A stretch of DNA of 64,000 nucleotides from positions 434,001 to 498,000 of the forward strand of contig JAXMAB010000005.1 of NCBI GenBank assembly GCA_046350655.1, given 5' to 3'. The notes beneath the pieces are model-generated. The model saw only the letters and a program-made list of their open reading frames with translations, searched no databases and had not been told where the DNA came from. The translations under genes were made by a program, and so were the position numbers. The stretch is from JAEUHO01 sp046350655. GTDB lineage: Bacteria; Planctomycetota; PLA2; JAEUHO01. Positions 1 through 11,214 of this stretch are shown piece after piece (the first letter of the stretch is position 1; every line of letters begins with the position of its first letter).

Positions 1-1
1 C

Positions 2-202
2 CTGCTCGCGGGCCAACCGCCGCGGGACGTCCGCGCCGGCGGCGCGGTCGTCGTGCCGGCGAAGACGCGGCACAACGTCGTCAATCCGTCGAAGACGAAG
101 CCCCTGAAGCTCTACACGCTCTACGCGCCTCCGAACCACCCGCCCGGCACCGTGCAGCGGACGCGCGACGACGCCGTCGCGGCCGAGGCCTCGCACGCCT
201 GA
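2..202 (+). CDS. Cupin-domain protein, C-terminal fragment (5' end outside window)
   Basis: Sixty-six C-terminal residues are readable, ending at a TGA at 200-202. The segment contains VPAKTRHNVVNPS followed by LKLYTLYAPPNHPPGTV. This is the usual C-terminal strand pair of small single-domain cupins annotated as cupin-domain or mannose-6-phosphate isomerase-like proteins, and the His of TRHN is a typical metal ligand. The N-terminal half and start codon lie upstream of the window, so substrate and metal cannot be assigned. The gene converges with the glucan synthase-like gene, and a strong hairpin separates them. Confidence 0.8.
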   Translation: MLAGQPPRDVRAGGAVVVPAKTRHNVVNPSKTKPLKLYTLYAPPNHPPGTVQRTRDDAVAAEASHA

Positions 203-244
203 GGTCCACCGCGCCGGCCCGGCTCCCGGCGCGTGGGCGTCGTT

Positions 245-292
245 CGATCCTCGTCGCCGTGCCTCTCTCGTGTACGGACGGCGCGAGGATCG
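245..292. terminator. Bidirectional terminator hairpin between convergent genes
   Basis: CGATCCTCG (245-253) pairs with CGAGGATCG (284-292), and CGCCGT (255-260) pairs with ACGGCG (278-283), with a single bulged T. It lies between two convergent stop codons, as expected for a shared terminator. No U-tract follows. Confidence 0.6.
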
Positions 293-310
293 TCCCGGCG
301 CGCGCCCCTG

Positions 311-3300
311 TCAGACCGCGGACTCCGGTGCGCCGAGCACGACCACGATGGCGTGCTCGGCTCCGTCGTCGACGAAGGGGATGGCCGGGGAAGGGACCGC
401 TCGGCCGTCGAGCGTCGCGGACGCGACGCCCCGGCTGATGCCGTCGGGGTTCTCGACGCGGACGCGGTGGACCGTGGCGCCGGTCCGCAGGACGACCTCG
501 AAGCGCGACCACGCGGCCGGGACGCACGGGTCGACGGCGAGCGTCGTCGCGGTCCGGCGCACGCCGAGGATGCGCTCGAGGCCCAGGCGGTACAGCCAGG
601 CCGCGGAGCCGGTGTACCAGGTCCACCCGCCGCGCCCGTCGTATCCCCCGCCGAGACACACGTCGCCCGCCACGACGTAGGGCTCCACGCGATACAGGTC
701 GGCGCCGGCGCGCGTCGACGTCCGCCGGATCGGGGACGCCGTCCGGAACCAGTCGAGGGCGGTGTCGCCGTCCCCGAGGACCGCGAACGCCCACGCGCCC
801 CAGACCGCGGCGTGAGTGTACTGGGCGCCGTTCTCGCGCACGCCCGGCGGGTACCCCTTCACGTAGCCGGGTTCGAGGGCGGTGCGGTCGAACGGTGGGG
901 CGAGCAGGCGCACGAGCTCGAGGGCGGGCACGAGGAGGTGGTCCGCGGCCGAGGCCATGGCACGCGCGGCGCGGGACCGGTTCGCGGCGCCCGACAGCAC
1001 CGCCCACGCCTGCGACACGAGGTCGATCCTCGCCTCGTCGGAGGCGGACCCGCCCAGAGGCGTGCCGTCGTCGTAGAACGCGCGGAGGTACCAGCGACCG
1101 TCCCACGCCGTGCGCTCGACGGTCGCGCGCAATGCCTCGGCGCGACGGCGCAGCGCGCCGCAGCGCGCGGAGAGCTCGCCGTCGGGACAGGCCGCCGCGA
1201 AACGCGTCCACGCGGCGTACAGGAACCACGCGAGCCACACGCTCTCGCCGCGTCCGTCCGCGCCGACGCGGTTCATCCCGTCGTTCCAGTCGCCCGACCC
1301 CATCAGCGGGAGGCCGTGCGTCCCGGTCCCGGGGTCGCGCTCGAGCGCGCGCAGGCAGTGCTCCGCCAGGGACGCGACCGGGCCCGGCGCGAACCGCGCG
1401 TACCTCTCGCGCTCGCCGGGGGCGAGCGGCTCGCCGGCGAGGAACGGGACCTGCGCGTCCAGCACGGCGTGGTCCCCCGTCCAGCGGACGTAGTGCGCCA
1501 CGGCGAAGGGGAGCCACAGACGGTCGTCCGAGCACCGCGTGCGGACCCCCGCGTCGGTCTCGACGTGCCACCAGTGGAGGACGTCGCCCTCGGGGAACTG
1601 ACGCCGCGCGGCCTCGAGCAGGTGCGCGCGCGCGAGCGCCGGCGCGGCGCTGACGAGCGCCATCGCGTCCTGCAGCTGGTCCCGGAACCCGAAGGCGCCG
1701 CCGGGCTGGTACAGCCCCGATCGGCCCCACATCCGGCACGCGACGACCTGGTGCAGGAGCCGGCCGTTCATGAGCAGGTCGAAGTCGGGGTCGGGCGTGC
1801 TCACCTCGATCGCCCCGAGGACGCGGTCCCAGGCCGCGGTGGCGTCGACGGCGGTGGCGACCCGCGGGGCCCGGTGCGCGGCGAGGAGCCTCCGCGCGTC
1901 GACGAGGTCGACGCCTTCCCCGAGGACGAAGCGCACGTCGCGGACCGCCCTCGCCGGCAGGTCGACGGAGACCTGCAGCGCCCCGCACGGGTCCAGTCGG
2001 CCCCCCACGGCGCCCGAGAGCCCGATCCGTCGCAGCCCCGCCGGGTCCCGCACGCCACCGGCGCCGAGGAACTCGACGCGGTCGCACGTCATCCCGGTGG
2101 CCGGGGCGTCGGACGCGAGGAAGGCCACGCGCGTCGCGAAGGAGTCCGAGGTCGGGTTCCGCGCGAGCAACGCGCCGTCCTCGTACGCCGTGAGCAGGTG
2201 GGCCGCCGTCGCCTCGCGGGAGGTGCCCAGGACCCACTCGACGTAGTAGGTCACCGTGAGCCGCCGAGGACGGTCCGCGAGGTTCGCGAGCCGCAGGGTC
2301 ACGACCTTGACCGGCGCGTCGCTCGCGACCGCGAGGGTCAGCTCCTGACCCAGCCCGTGGCTCCGGCGCTCGAACGTCGTCGTCGCGGGCCGGTGGCGCA
2401 CGAGGACGGGCGCGCCGCCGCCGATCGGCAACGGCGTCGGCGTCCAGACCACGCCGGTCTCCTCGTCGCGCAGGTAGAGCGCCTCGCCCGGGTCGTCGCG
2501 CACGGGGTCGTTGCGCCAGGGCGTCAGTCGGTGCTCCGCGCTGTTCGTCCGCCACGTCCAGCCGCTGCCGGCCTCCGTCACGAAGCACCCGAAGTCGGCG
2601 TTCGCGAGCACGTTGCCCCACGGCGCGGGCGTCGGGTGCCCGGGCCGGGCGTACACGACGTACCCGGGGCCGTCGGCGGGGAAGCCTCCGTAGCCGTTGT
2701 CGTGGCGCAGGCCCGACGGGCGTTCGACGGCCGGGCCGAGGTCGGGCGTCGCCGCGCCGGCGACGGCGGCGAACGCCGGGAGGCGCGCGACGGCGTCGTC
2801 GAGGCGCTCGAGCTGCGCGGCCACCGGGCGATCGTCGTCGAGCACGACCGCGGCCCAGGCCTCGAGCCGTCGCACCGCGGCGGCGTCCACGCGGTCGCGG
2901 GGGATCACGAACGAGCCCCCTCGGGCCGCGGCGAGGCCCAGGGCGCGGAGGCGCGCGCGCTCGGCCTCGAGGCCGTCGCGCCTCGGGGACGCGTAGCCCG
3001 TCGGCTCCTCGTCGAGCAGCACCACGTCCAGCGCGGCGCCCCGATCGAGCAGGTACGCGTGCAGGCGCAGCGTCTCGAACGCGACGCGCAGGTCCGACGT
3101 CGCCGCGAGCCGGAGGAGCACGATCGGCAGGTCGCCCGAGATCCCGTGTCCCCAGAGCTCCGAGCGCGGCCGGGCCGCGGCGTCGAACGGGCCGGCCTCG
3201 GCCCGGACCGCGTGGCCGGGCGCGAGGCAGGCCGACAGCAGTTCGTGGGCGATGCGCGCGTCCGCGGGCGAGATCCCGAGGTCGCGCAGCGCCCGCTCCC

Positions 3301-6300
3301 GCTCCCGGCGCGCCTGCTCGAAGACGGCCTCCGCGGCCCCCGCACCGCGGTGCGCCTCGATCAGCTCCAGCGCGCGCTCGCGCGAGCCGGCGACGCTGGT
3401 CAGCAGCGTGAGCGTCGTGCGGCCCCCGGGGGCGAGGCGGACCAGGGTCGAGATCGCGAGGATCGGATCGAGGGTCGCCCCCGCGCGCCCGTTCAGGGGT
3501 CGGGCGCCGACGCCCGCCGGCGCGCGGTCGGTCCCGTGCCTCCCCACGAACCTCCCGCGGTCCGTCTCGAACGAGCGCGGGCCGGCGGCCGATCCCCCGC
3601 CGACGAGGCACTGCACGACGTGCACCGGCTCGTCGTCCGGCGAGCGCGGCCGCCGACGCACGTGGATCCCCCCCGACGTCGGCAGGAGCTCGCTCTCGAC
3701 GAAGAGACGGCTGAACGCGGGGTGGCGCCGTGCCTCGCCCACCGCCGCGAGCAGCACCTCGACCGCGGTCGTGACGCGGATCGTGCGCGGGCGATCGTCC
3801 TCGTTCACGAGCGTGATCCGCCGCACCTCGACGTCGTCCCACGGCGCGACGGCGACGTCGACGCGGGCGAGGAGGCCGTGCTCGCGACGCTGCAGCTCGA
3901 CCACGTGCGGCCCGAACCGCGCGGACGCGAGGCCCGGCGGCGCCGGCACCGGCCGCTCGCCGACCGACCACGTGGCGCCCGCGGCCTCGTCCCGCAGGTA
4001 CACCCACGTCCCGCCCCCCTCCTCCCAGCCGTCCGCGCGCCAACGCGTCAGCGCGAGGTCCCGCCAGCGCAGCCCGCCGCCGCCCGCCGCCGTGATCCAG
4101 CTGCTCAGCCGGCCGTTCGACAGGATCGTCGTGCGCGGCGGGAGCGCGCGGGTCGAGACGGCCGACGTCACGACCGACGGCGGGGGCGAGGTCGGCGAGG
4201 GCGAGGGGACCTCCGGCGTCACCGGCGGCGGGGTCCGGGCCGTCGGCAGGCGCTCGTCGAGGAGGAGGTCGAACGCGCGCACGCGGGCGTCCGCGCCGAG
4301 GCGCGCGACGAACACGTCGTCGTGGAGCGTGTTGCACAGCGCGAGCAGGATCATCGCCTCGTGGTGGGCCATGTAGGACCGCACCGGCGTCGGGATGCGC
4401 CCCTCCCCGACGGGGCCGTAGTCGAGGGCCTCGTAGAAGCCGAACCGGCCGAGCATGCCGAGCGTCCGGAGGCGCTGCAGGTTCGCGAGCACGGCCGAGG
4501 GGCGGCGAGGGCACGCGAGGGCCGAGGCGTACGGGGCGATCACGTCGCGCGCGCCGACGTCGCGCCGCAGGGCGAGGCTCCGCGCGCCGAAGGCCCAGTA
4601 GCCGTATGCGCCACCCGCGTCGAGCTCCGCGAAGCCGGACTCCGACGTGCCCCAGGGCCGTCCGCTGCGGCGCCCGGCGGCGATCTGCTCCACGACGGCG
4701 GTGTCACAGCTCTCGCCGAGGAGCGTCCGGGCGGGGGCCCGGAGCAACAGGCCCGGCATGAGGTACTCGAACATCGTCCCGCTCCACGATCGGAGGCACG
4801 GACCTCCCGGGAGCCGCGCGAGCGGCCGTCCGAGGTGGAGCCAGTGCCGGGCCGGGAGGTCGCCCTTGGCGATGCCCACGAAGCTCGCGAGCCGGGACTC
4901 GGAGGCGAGCAGGTCGTAATGGTTGGGGTCGAGACGGCCCGCGGACGCGTCGTAGCCGAGGTGGAGCAGCCGGCGCCGCGGGTCGAACAGGAACGCGAAG
5001 TCGGTCGCGTCGGCCTGCCGCCGCGCGTCGACGACCAGTCGGCGGAAGCGCTCGACGAGACCGCGTGCGTCCGTGGCGCAGCGCGAGAGCGACGCGGCCG
5101 CGGCGTCGCACGCGTGCGTCCCCTCGGGCCCGGCGGCCGGATCGGGGCCGAGCTCGTCGCGGACGGCGGCGAGGAGGCGGACCGCGGCGTCGCACGCCGC
5201 CGGGACGTCCTCGAGCGCGGGCGCCTCGGGCATCCCGTCGAGGACCGCCTCGATGCGCGCGGCCGCCGTGGCTTCGCCCGGCGTGGTCGCCGCCGCGGCG
5301 ACGTCGAGGCCGAGGGTCAGCCAGGGCCCGAGGGTCGAGAGCTCCCGATGCACGAACGTGATCCGCTCGCGCAGTCGCGCGGCCCAGAGCCGCAGGTCGG
5401 CGACCGCGGCGGGATCCGCGCGACCGGCGGAGCACTCCGCCAGCCGCGCGAGCTGCTCCTCGACGCGCGGCAGCTCGAGCCCCTGGACCTCGCGTACGAC
5501 GCGCGCGAACGCGCGGGGCCCGAGCGCGGGCTCGAACCGGGCGCGCAGCGTCCCGAGGGCCTCCTGCGCCGCACGCGACGCCCCGTCCGCGCCGAACGCC
5601 TCGGTGCGCCCGAGCGTCTCCCCGAGGACGTCGATCGTGTCGAGGACCCCGGCGGCCTGGGCGGGCCGGACGACCGGCGTGTGGACGACGTCCTCGCACC
5701 CGCTCGCGAGGGCCCACAGGCAGCCCACGAGGTTTCCGCTGTCCACGGTCGAGACGTACCGCGGCTCGAGCGGCGCGAGGTGCTGGGTCTCGTACCAGTT
5801 GAAGAGGTGGCCGCGGTGACGCTCGAGGCGGTCGAGCGTGTCGAACGTCGAGCGGAGCCGCGCCTCGAGCCCGAGGAGCCCGACGTAGCCCAGGTCGTGC
5901 GCGCCGAGCGTCGAGAGCAGCGAGAGGCCGACGTTGGTCGGCGACGTGCGGCGCGCGACCCGACCCCCGGGCTCCTCCTGGAAGTTGTCCGGCGGGAGCC
6001 AGTGGTCGCTCGGGCCCACGAACTGCTCGAAGAAGAGCCACGTCCTGCGCGCGGCGACGCGGAGCGCGCGCCGTCCCTCGGCATCGATCGTCTCGCGCCC
6101 GGCGGCGCGCCGGAGCCCGAGGCGGTACGCGACGAGGGGCGAGAGGAACCAGGCGACCAGCAGCGGGAGGGCCGCGGGCAGGGCGCCGGGCGCCCGCGCG
6201 GCGACGGCGATCGCGGTCAGCACCGCCATCGCCGGGGCCGCGAGCATCCGGCGCGTCGTCGCGGCCAGGCTGCCGGCGGCCGGCGCGTCGCGGGCCGCAT

Positions 6301-8810
6301 GGGCGGCGGGCGTCCACTCGAGGAGCCGGCGGCGGCTCACGGCGAGGCGCCACAGCGTCCGCGCGATCGCATCCGTCGCCACGTACGCCTCGAACGGGAG
6401 CAGCGCCACCGTCGCGGCCCACCGCCCCAGGGCGAGGCGCGCGGAGGTGAGCCCGTTCGCGAGCGTCGGGCCGACCCGGGCGCCGCTCGCGCAACGCAGG
6501 ACCGTCGAGAGGAGGCCGCTCCAGACCGGGGCCGCGAGGGTGACGAGGACCACCAGGGTCGAGGCGAGCGCGGCGCCCGGCACCACCGACCATCCGACCG
6601 CCGCGAGCGCCACGAGGGCCGGGGACACGAGGCTGCGCAGCAGGTTGTCGAGCAGCCGGAAGCGGGCGACCGGGCCGAACCGGTTGCGCTCGCGCGCGCC
6701 CCGAGGACGGGGACCCGCGGCGCGAGCCAGGGCAGCAGCTGCCAGTCGCCACGGATCCATCGGTGCGCGCGCGCGGCGTGCGCCGGCACGTCCGCCGGGA
6801 CGTCCTCGAGGAGCACCACGTCGGATACGAGCCCCGTCCGCGCGTGGAGGCCCTCGAAGAGGTCGTGGCTGAGCAGCGCGTCCTCCGGGACCCGCCCGTC
6901 GAGCGCGCGGTGGAAGGCCGCGACGTCGAGCAGTCCCTTGCCGGCGAAGCTCCCCTCGCCGAACAGGTCGTGGTGGACGTCGGAGACGATCGTGGCGTAC
7001 GGGTCGAGCCCGCGGTCGCCCGCGAACAGGCGGGTGAAGGGCGTGCGCCTCGCGCCGGGGGGCGACGGCTCGAGTCGGGGCTGCAGCACCGCGTGCCCCT
7101 CCGTCACGCGGCCCTCGCCGTCGACCACCGCGCGGTTCAGCGGGTGCGCCATCGTGGCGACGAGCTGCGCGACCGACGTCGGGGGAGGCACGAGTCGGCG
7201 TCGCGCGTCAGCACGTACCGCACGCGGGCGAGGCGGTCGACCGCGCCCACCCGCACGGGGAAGGCCGTCAGGTCGCCGTCGAGGAGGGCCTGCAGCAGCT
7301 GCTGCAGCTTGCCGCGCTTGCGCTCCCAGCCGCGGTACCGTCCGCTGCGCGGGTCGAGGCGCCGCGCCCGGTGGAGCAGCAGGAACGGGCCGGCGCCGCC
7401 GTGCGCGTGCCGGAGGTTCAGCTCGGCCACGCCGTCCACCGCCGCCTGGAGCAGCTCGCGGTCGCCCGGGTCCGTCGCCGCGTCCGCGTCGGGCAGGTCG
7501 GTGAGCAACGCGAACGCGACGTTCGGGTCCTCGTTGCCGACGAAGTCGCGCTCCAGGCTCTCGAGCACCGCGCGCGTCTCGTCGGGGCGCCCGAGCAGGA
7601 GCGGGACGACGACGAGCGTCCGCGCCCCGTCGGGGATCCCCCCGTCGAGATCGAGCCGCGCGAGGCGACGCGGCGGGACGATCGCGGTGACGATCACGTT
7701 GACGAGCGCCTCGGCCACCGCGATCGCCGGCACGGCGGCGAGGAGCACGGCGACGGCGCCCCACGCGACGCCGACCCGCCCCGCGACGAACAGGACGACG
7801 CCGACGAGCAGCGCCGCGGCGACCCCGGCGATGCCCCCGAGGTAGGCCGACGCCGGGTGCGCGAGCATCCACCGCGCGGGGAGCGCGCGGGGCGGCGGAC
7901 GGTAGCCGGCGCGGGCCTCGAGGGCCGCGCGCCCCGGCCCCAGCAGGTGCCAGGCGACGTGGCGCTGCTTCGCGTCGGGCGCGGCCGGCGCGCCACAGGC
8001 CTCGACGGCGAGCGCCGCGACCGCCGCCTCGTCCCGCCCGCTCCCGCGGGCGATCGCCTCGACGGCACGCCGGGCACGGTCGCGCGTCTCGAAGTCGGCC
8101 GCGCGGTGCGAACCGCCCGGATCGCCCCGCAGGACCTCCTCGACGCGGCTCACCCGCTCGACGAAGGCCCGCCAGTCGAGCCCGGCGAGCTCCCGGAGCC
8201 CGAGCACCGCGCGCCGCGCCCGGCGTTCGTCGGCGGCCTCGGGTCGCGTGTCCCCGGGGCGCTCGGGGGGACGGGCGACGGGCACGTGCCGCGCGGCGAG
8301 GCGCGCGAGGTCCTCGAGGAGCGCCAGCCGCAGGCACGCGGGCAGGGCCCACAGCTCGCCCGTCGTGAGCGGCGTGACCCGCTGGTAGGCGTCCACGAAG
8401 CGCTCGAGCGACGCACCGTCCACCGGCCCGTCGTCGTCCTCGACGAGCGCGCTCGCGATCGCGTCCACGCGTCGCCGCCCGTCCGCCCGCGCCAGGCGCG
8501 GGAGCGAGCGCGTGAAGACCGGCGGAAGGTCGTGGCGGAGGACCTCGCGGGCGTCCCGCAGCACGTGGGCGTTGTCGAGCAGCCACTCCGCGACCGCCGA
8601 GCGCGAGGCGCGGGCGTCGGGGTCCGAGGCGAGCGCGCGCACGGCGCGCTCGATCGTGGCGCTCGCGGCGGCCGCGCGGGGCGCGACGTCCGCGGGTCCG
8701 CGCGGCGCGCGTCCGTCGCGCTCGACCGGGCCGTGGGTCCGCGCGGCCCGGCCGCCGGGCGGTTCCGGCGCCTCGAGCACCGGCTCGGCGCGGAGCGTCG
8801 GGTCAACCAC
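311..8810 (-). CDS. ndvB: Cyclic beta-1,2-glucan synthase-like protein (GT84 + GH94), split by two frameshifts
   Basis: Three successive frames together read as one protein of about 2,830 residues, the usual NdvB size. The N-terminal part (8810 to about 7186, GTG start) has the AEWLLDNAHVLRDAREVLRHD region and ends near TRDADSCLP. The middle part (about 7185-6703) carries PPTSVAQLVATM, EGSFAGKGLLDV, LLSHDLFEGL and HRWIRGDWQLLPWL, typical of the membrane GT84 glucosyltransferase. The last part (about 6700-311) has membrane segments, a glucoamylase-like region and GH94 phosphorylase modules with GSGDWNDGMNRVG near the C-terminus. Expected product: periplasmic or secreted cyclic glucan made from UDP-glucose. 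Each break is repaired by adding one base in a G/C run, so these may be assembly indels; otherwise the gene is a pseudogene. A universal stress gene lies 45 nt upstream. Confidence 0.85.
3923..3940 (+). repeat. Dispersed repeat copy (in ndvB)
   Basis: GGACGCGAGGCCCGGCGG; in frame it reads PPGLAS in the minus-strand protein. Confidence 0.6.
6699..6702 (-). other. Frameshift point 2 in the ndvB-like gene (C4 run)
   Basis: The frame giving LAPRVPVLG must switch to the frame giving RERNRFGPVARFRLLDN. One extra base in this run or in the adjacent GC repeat restores a continuous NdvB-like reading. Confidence 0.75.
7181..7185 (-). other. Frameshift point 1 in the ndvB-like gene (G5 run)
   Basis: One more base in this run joins TRDADSCLP to PTSVAQLVATMAHPLN, which is the expected continuous family sequence. 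Confidence 0.8.
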
Positions 8811-8855
8811 GGCAGCCCGCCCTCGGTGCCCGGCGCGGGGGTCGCCGGAGCCGCC

Positions 8856-9845
8856 TCATGCAGGCGCGGTCCGCTCGGCCCGCGGCCCGACGAAGGCCGC
8901 GCCGTACGCCGCCGCCGCGTCCACGGCGGGGGCCGCCGGCAGGTCCTGCAGGATCCACAGCGACGTGGCCCGGTCCGCGATCAGCTCGCGCGCGACGCTC
9001 CCGTACGGGGCGAAGGCGCCGGTGCCGCGGCACCCGCCGCCGTGGGCGCTCGTGACCACGAGGTCCACCTGCTCCTCCGAGGCCGACCGGCACAACGCGC
9101 GCCCCACGTCGGACGCGACGAGGATGCGCGTGGTGACCGGGAGGTCCGGGGACGCCGCGCGCGCGCGGACCGCGTCGAGGTACGCGGCCCCGCACTCGCG
9201 ATTGCGCGTCACCACGCGCTCGCGCAGGCGGACGTCGTCGGCCGCCGGCGGCATCGCGCCGGGCAGCTCGGGCACGGGCGCGACGTGCGCCAGCAGCAGC
9301 GTCGCGGCGTGGGCGCGCGCCATCGCGGAGGCCACCGGCAGCGCGCACTCGGCGCGGCGAGACGCGTCGAGCGGCACCAGGATCCGCGTGTAGCGCGCCG
9401 CGACGTCCGACGCGGCGTCGGGCGCCGCGCGCCGGGCGAGGAGGAACGAGACGCCGCCGGCGGCGAGGAGCTTGCCGGCGACGTCGCCGAGGCCGGACGT
9501 CGAGGGGCCGCCCGCGCCGTGCGGCGCGAGGACCACGAGGTCGATGCCGAGCGCGCGGACGACGTCGAGGATCTGCTCGGCCGGACGCCCTTCGCGCAGC
9601 TCGGTCGTCACCGGGACGCCCTGGGCGGCGAGCCGGCCCCGCCACGCCTCGAGATAGGCGCCCGCCTGCGCGTGCCGCATCCGCCAGTCGACGGGATCGA
9701 CCGCGTGCTGCGCGCTCGGTGTTTCGCACTCGAGGACGTGCAGGAGCCGCAAGTCGGCCTCGAACGTCCGCGCGGCCGCCACGGCGTGAGGGATCGCGTG
9801 CTCGGCGGCCTCGGAGCCGTCGAGGATCAGGAGGTGTCGGCGCAT
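8856..9845 (-). CDS. Tandem-domain universal stress protein (UspA family)
   Basis: The 329-residue protein contains two UspA folds. The first starts at MRRHLLILDGSEAAEHAI and includes GIDLVVLAPHG; the second starts at YTRILVPLDASRRAECALP and includes QVDLVVTSAHGG and GSVARELI. The canonical nucleotide-binding G-x2-G-x9-G(S/T) signature is only partly present (GGCRGTGAFAPYGSVA in the second domain; GGPSTSGLGDVAGKL in the first). The ATG at 9843-9845 is preferred because the second-strand start of every Usp domain begins here and a GATCC-N15-GCATC-type promoter ends about 30 nt upstream. It probably acts in the cytoplasm as a stress-protective nucleotide-binding protein. It lies 45 nt upstream of the ndvB-like gene and may be cotranscribed with it. 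Confidence 0.9.
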   Translation of the reverse strand: MRRHLLILDGSEAAEHAIPHAVAAARTFEADLRLLHVLECETPSAQHAVDPVDWRMRHAQAGAYLEAWRGRLAAQGVPVTTELREGRPAEQILDVVRALGIDLVVLAPHGAGGPSTSGLGDVAGKLLAAGGVSFLLARRAAPDAASDVAARYTRILVPLDASRRAECALPVASAMARAHAATLLLAHVAPVPELPGAMPPAADDVRLRERVVTRNRECGAAYLDAVRARAASPDLPVTTRILVASDVGRALCRSASEEQVDLVVTSAHGGGCRGTGAFAPYGSVARELIADRATSLWILQDLPAAPAVDAAAAYGAAFVGPRAERTAPA

Positions 9846-9876
9846 GGAGGGGTTCCGCTTCGCGGGGCTGCCCCCC

Positions 9877-9905
9877 TTCGATGCCGACCCGCGGTCCACG
9901 GACAC
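9877..9905 (-). promoter_or_regulatory. ECF-type promoter candidate for the universal stress gene
   Basis: Reading the minus strand: TGTCC, 15 nt, GCATCG then AA. It matches the GATCC-N15-GCATC-AA pattern found elsewhere in the window, with two changes in the -35 block. The predicted transcript start is about 25 nt before the ATG. Confidence 0.5.
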
Positions 9906-10059
9906 GAAATCGGCGGGCCGTCGCGCGCCCGCCGTCGGGCGATCGGCCCCCCCGCCGCGCCGCGGACGCGCGCACGACCTCCGCACGGCCCCCGCCGTGC
10001 ACGCGCGGACCGCGGATCCCTCCTGCGGCGCCACGCCCGGTCCCGCGGCGCGCGGCCCC

Positions 10060-10914
10060 CTACTTCAGGAAGGAGCCGTCCTCGCGCAGCGCCTCCTCGA
10101 GGCCGCGCCAGAGGTCGCGCGACGCCGACGGCACGTCGGGCCCCGTGTACCGCACGCAGCGGTCGCCGACCGCGGCGCCGAGGCCCGTGTCGAGCGCGCG
10201 CTGCGCCATCTCGCGCCGGTGGAACTCGACGTCCATGGCCACCGGGCCTCGGGTCGTCCACGGCTTCCGCTTGTGCCGCTCGCGCACGGCCTGCTCCGCC
10301 GCCGCCTTGATCATCGGGAACGTGCGCTTCGGCGTGAGCGTCGCGCACGCCGACGGCCCGAGCACCTGCTTCACCTCCACCGTCGCGAGGTCGGCCCCGA
10401 GGTCGGCCCTCGCCTCGCGGCACACGTCGTCCGCGCCCGTCACGAGCACGACCGGCGTGCCGTAGTGGCCCACGATCGCCGCGTCGAGCAACGTCTCTCC
10501 CGCCACCTGGCCCTGCAGCCGGATCTCGTGGACGAGCATCCCGACCCACGTGTGCGACAGCAGGCCGCCCGGCGTCCCCGCGCGACTGTGGAACCCGACG
10601 AGCATCGCCGCCTCGAACCCGCCGGCCTCGATGCCCGTCACCTGCACCAGCGGCTTGTTCTTCGCCTGCGCGGGCCCGACGACCAAGCGCGCCGCGGGGT
10701 GCAACTCGTCCAGCAGCAAGTTCCGCATGTTCCCGTGGCCGTCGTTGACGTAGACCTCGGTCGCGCCGGCGGCGACCGCGCCCTCGACGGCGGCGTTCAC
10801 GTCGCTGGTCAGCCAGCGGCGCGCCTTCTCGTAGTCGTTCCCCCCGGGGAGGAGGTGTTCGCGGTGGGCGACCCCGGTGGCGCCTTCCATGTCGACGGCG
10901 ATGAAGACCTTCAT
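10060..10914 (-). CDS. M55 family metallopeptidase (D-aminopeptidase DppA-like)
   Basis: The 284-residue protein begins MKVFIAVDMEGATGV, the classic DMEG.(T/S)GV metal-binding start of the DppA family. It also has YVNDGHGNMRNLL and MLVGFHSRAGTPGG with a downstream SHTW, giving the Asp, Glu and His ligands of the zinc site. Length and motif order match stand-alone M55 peptidases, which release N-terminal D-amino acids from small peptides and may help recycle peptidoglycan or dipeptides. No signal peptide is seen, so it is likely cytoplasmic. The ATG is supported by a TAGGCT box six nt upstream (leaderless). A copy of the dispersed repeat (10237-10255) is embedded in frame. Confidence 0.92.
   Translation of the reverse strand: MKVFIAVDMEGATGVAHREHLLPGGNDYEKARRWLTSDVNAAVEGAVAAGATEVYVNDGHGNMRNLLLDELHPAARLVVGPAQAKNKPLVQVTGIEAGGFEAAMLVGFHSRAGTPGGLLSHTWVGMLVHEIRLQGQVAGETLLDAAIVGHYGTPVVLVTGADDVCREARADLGADLATVEVKQVLGPSACATLTPKRTFPMIKAAAEQAVRERHKRKPWTTRGPVAMDVEFHRREMAQRALDTGLGAAVGDRCVRYTGPDVPSASRDLWRGLEEALREDGSFLK
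10237..10255 (-). repeat. Dispersed repeat copy (in M55 gene)
   Basis: GGCCACCGGGCCTCGGGTC on the plus strand, one change from the consensus, in frame as TTRGPVA. Confidence 0.5.
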
Positions 10915-10920
10915 CCCCGC

Positions 10921-10926
10921 AGCCTA
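10921..10926 (-). promoter_or_regulatory. -10 box TAGGCT, leaderless, for the M55 peptidase gene
   Basis: TAGGCT on the minus strand ends 6 nt before the ATG, so transcription should begin at or next to the start codon. Confidence 0.55.
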
Positions 10927-11214
10927 CCGGGCCCCCACCCGGACCGGAACGGCCGACGCGGCAGGGTCCGCCGTCCGCGCGCGCCCCCCGCGCCGCCCCC
11001 CGCGGCCCGAGGTCCCCATGCTCCGTCTCGTCGGCGCCGCCCCCACCGTCCTCGGCCCGGGCCACTTCCCCGCCGACGACCTCCTCCCGGACGGGGACCG
11101 CGCTACCGGGGGTCGGACGCCGGCGGGGCCCCGCCCGACCGTCCCGCCCACCTCACCACTCCCCCGGCGTCGATCCGTGCCGCACAATGGGGGGCTCCCC
11201 CCGGACGGACCCCG

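Noticed and set aside
233..7504. Very long plus-strand open frame opposite the ndvB-like gene
   Set aside because: Arg/Pro/Gly-rich composition without domains; it is the antisense shadow of a high-GC gene.
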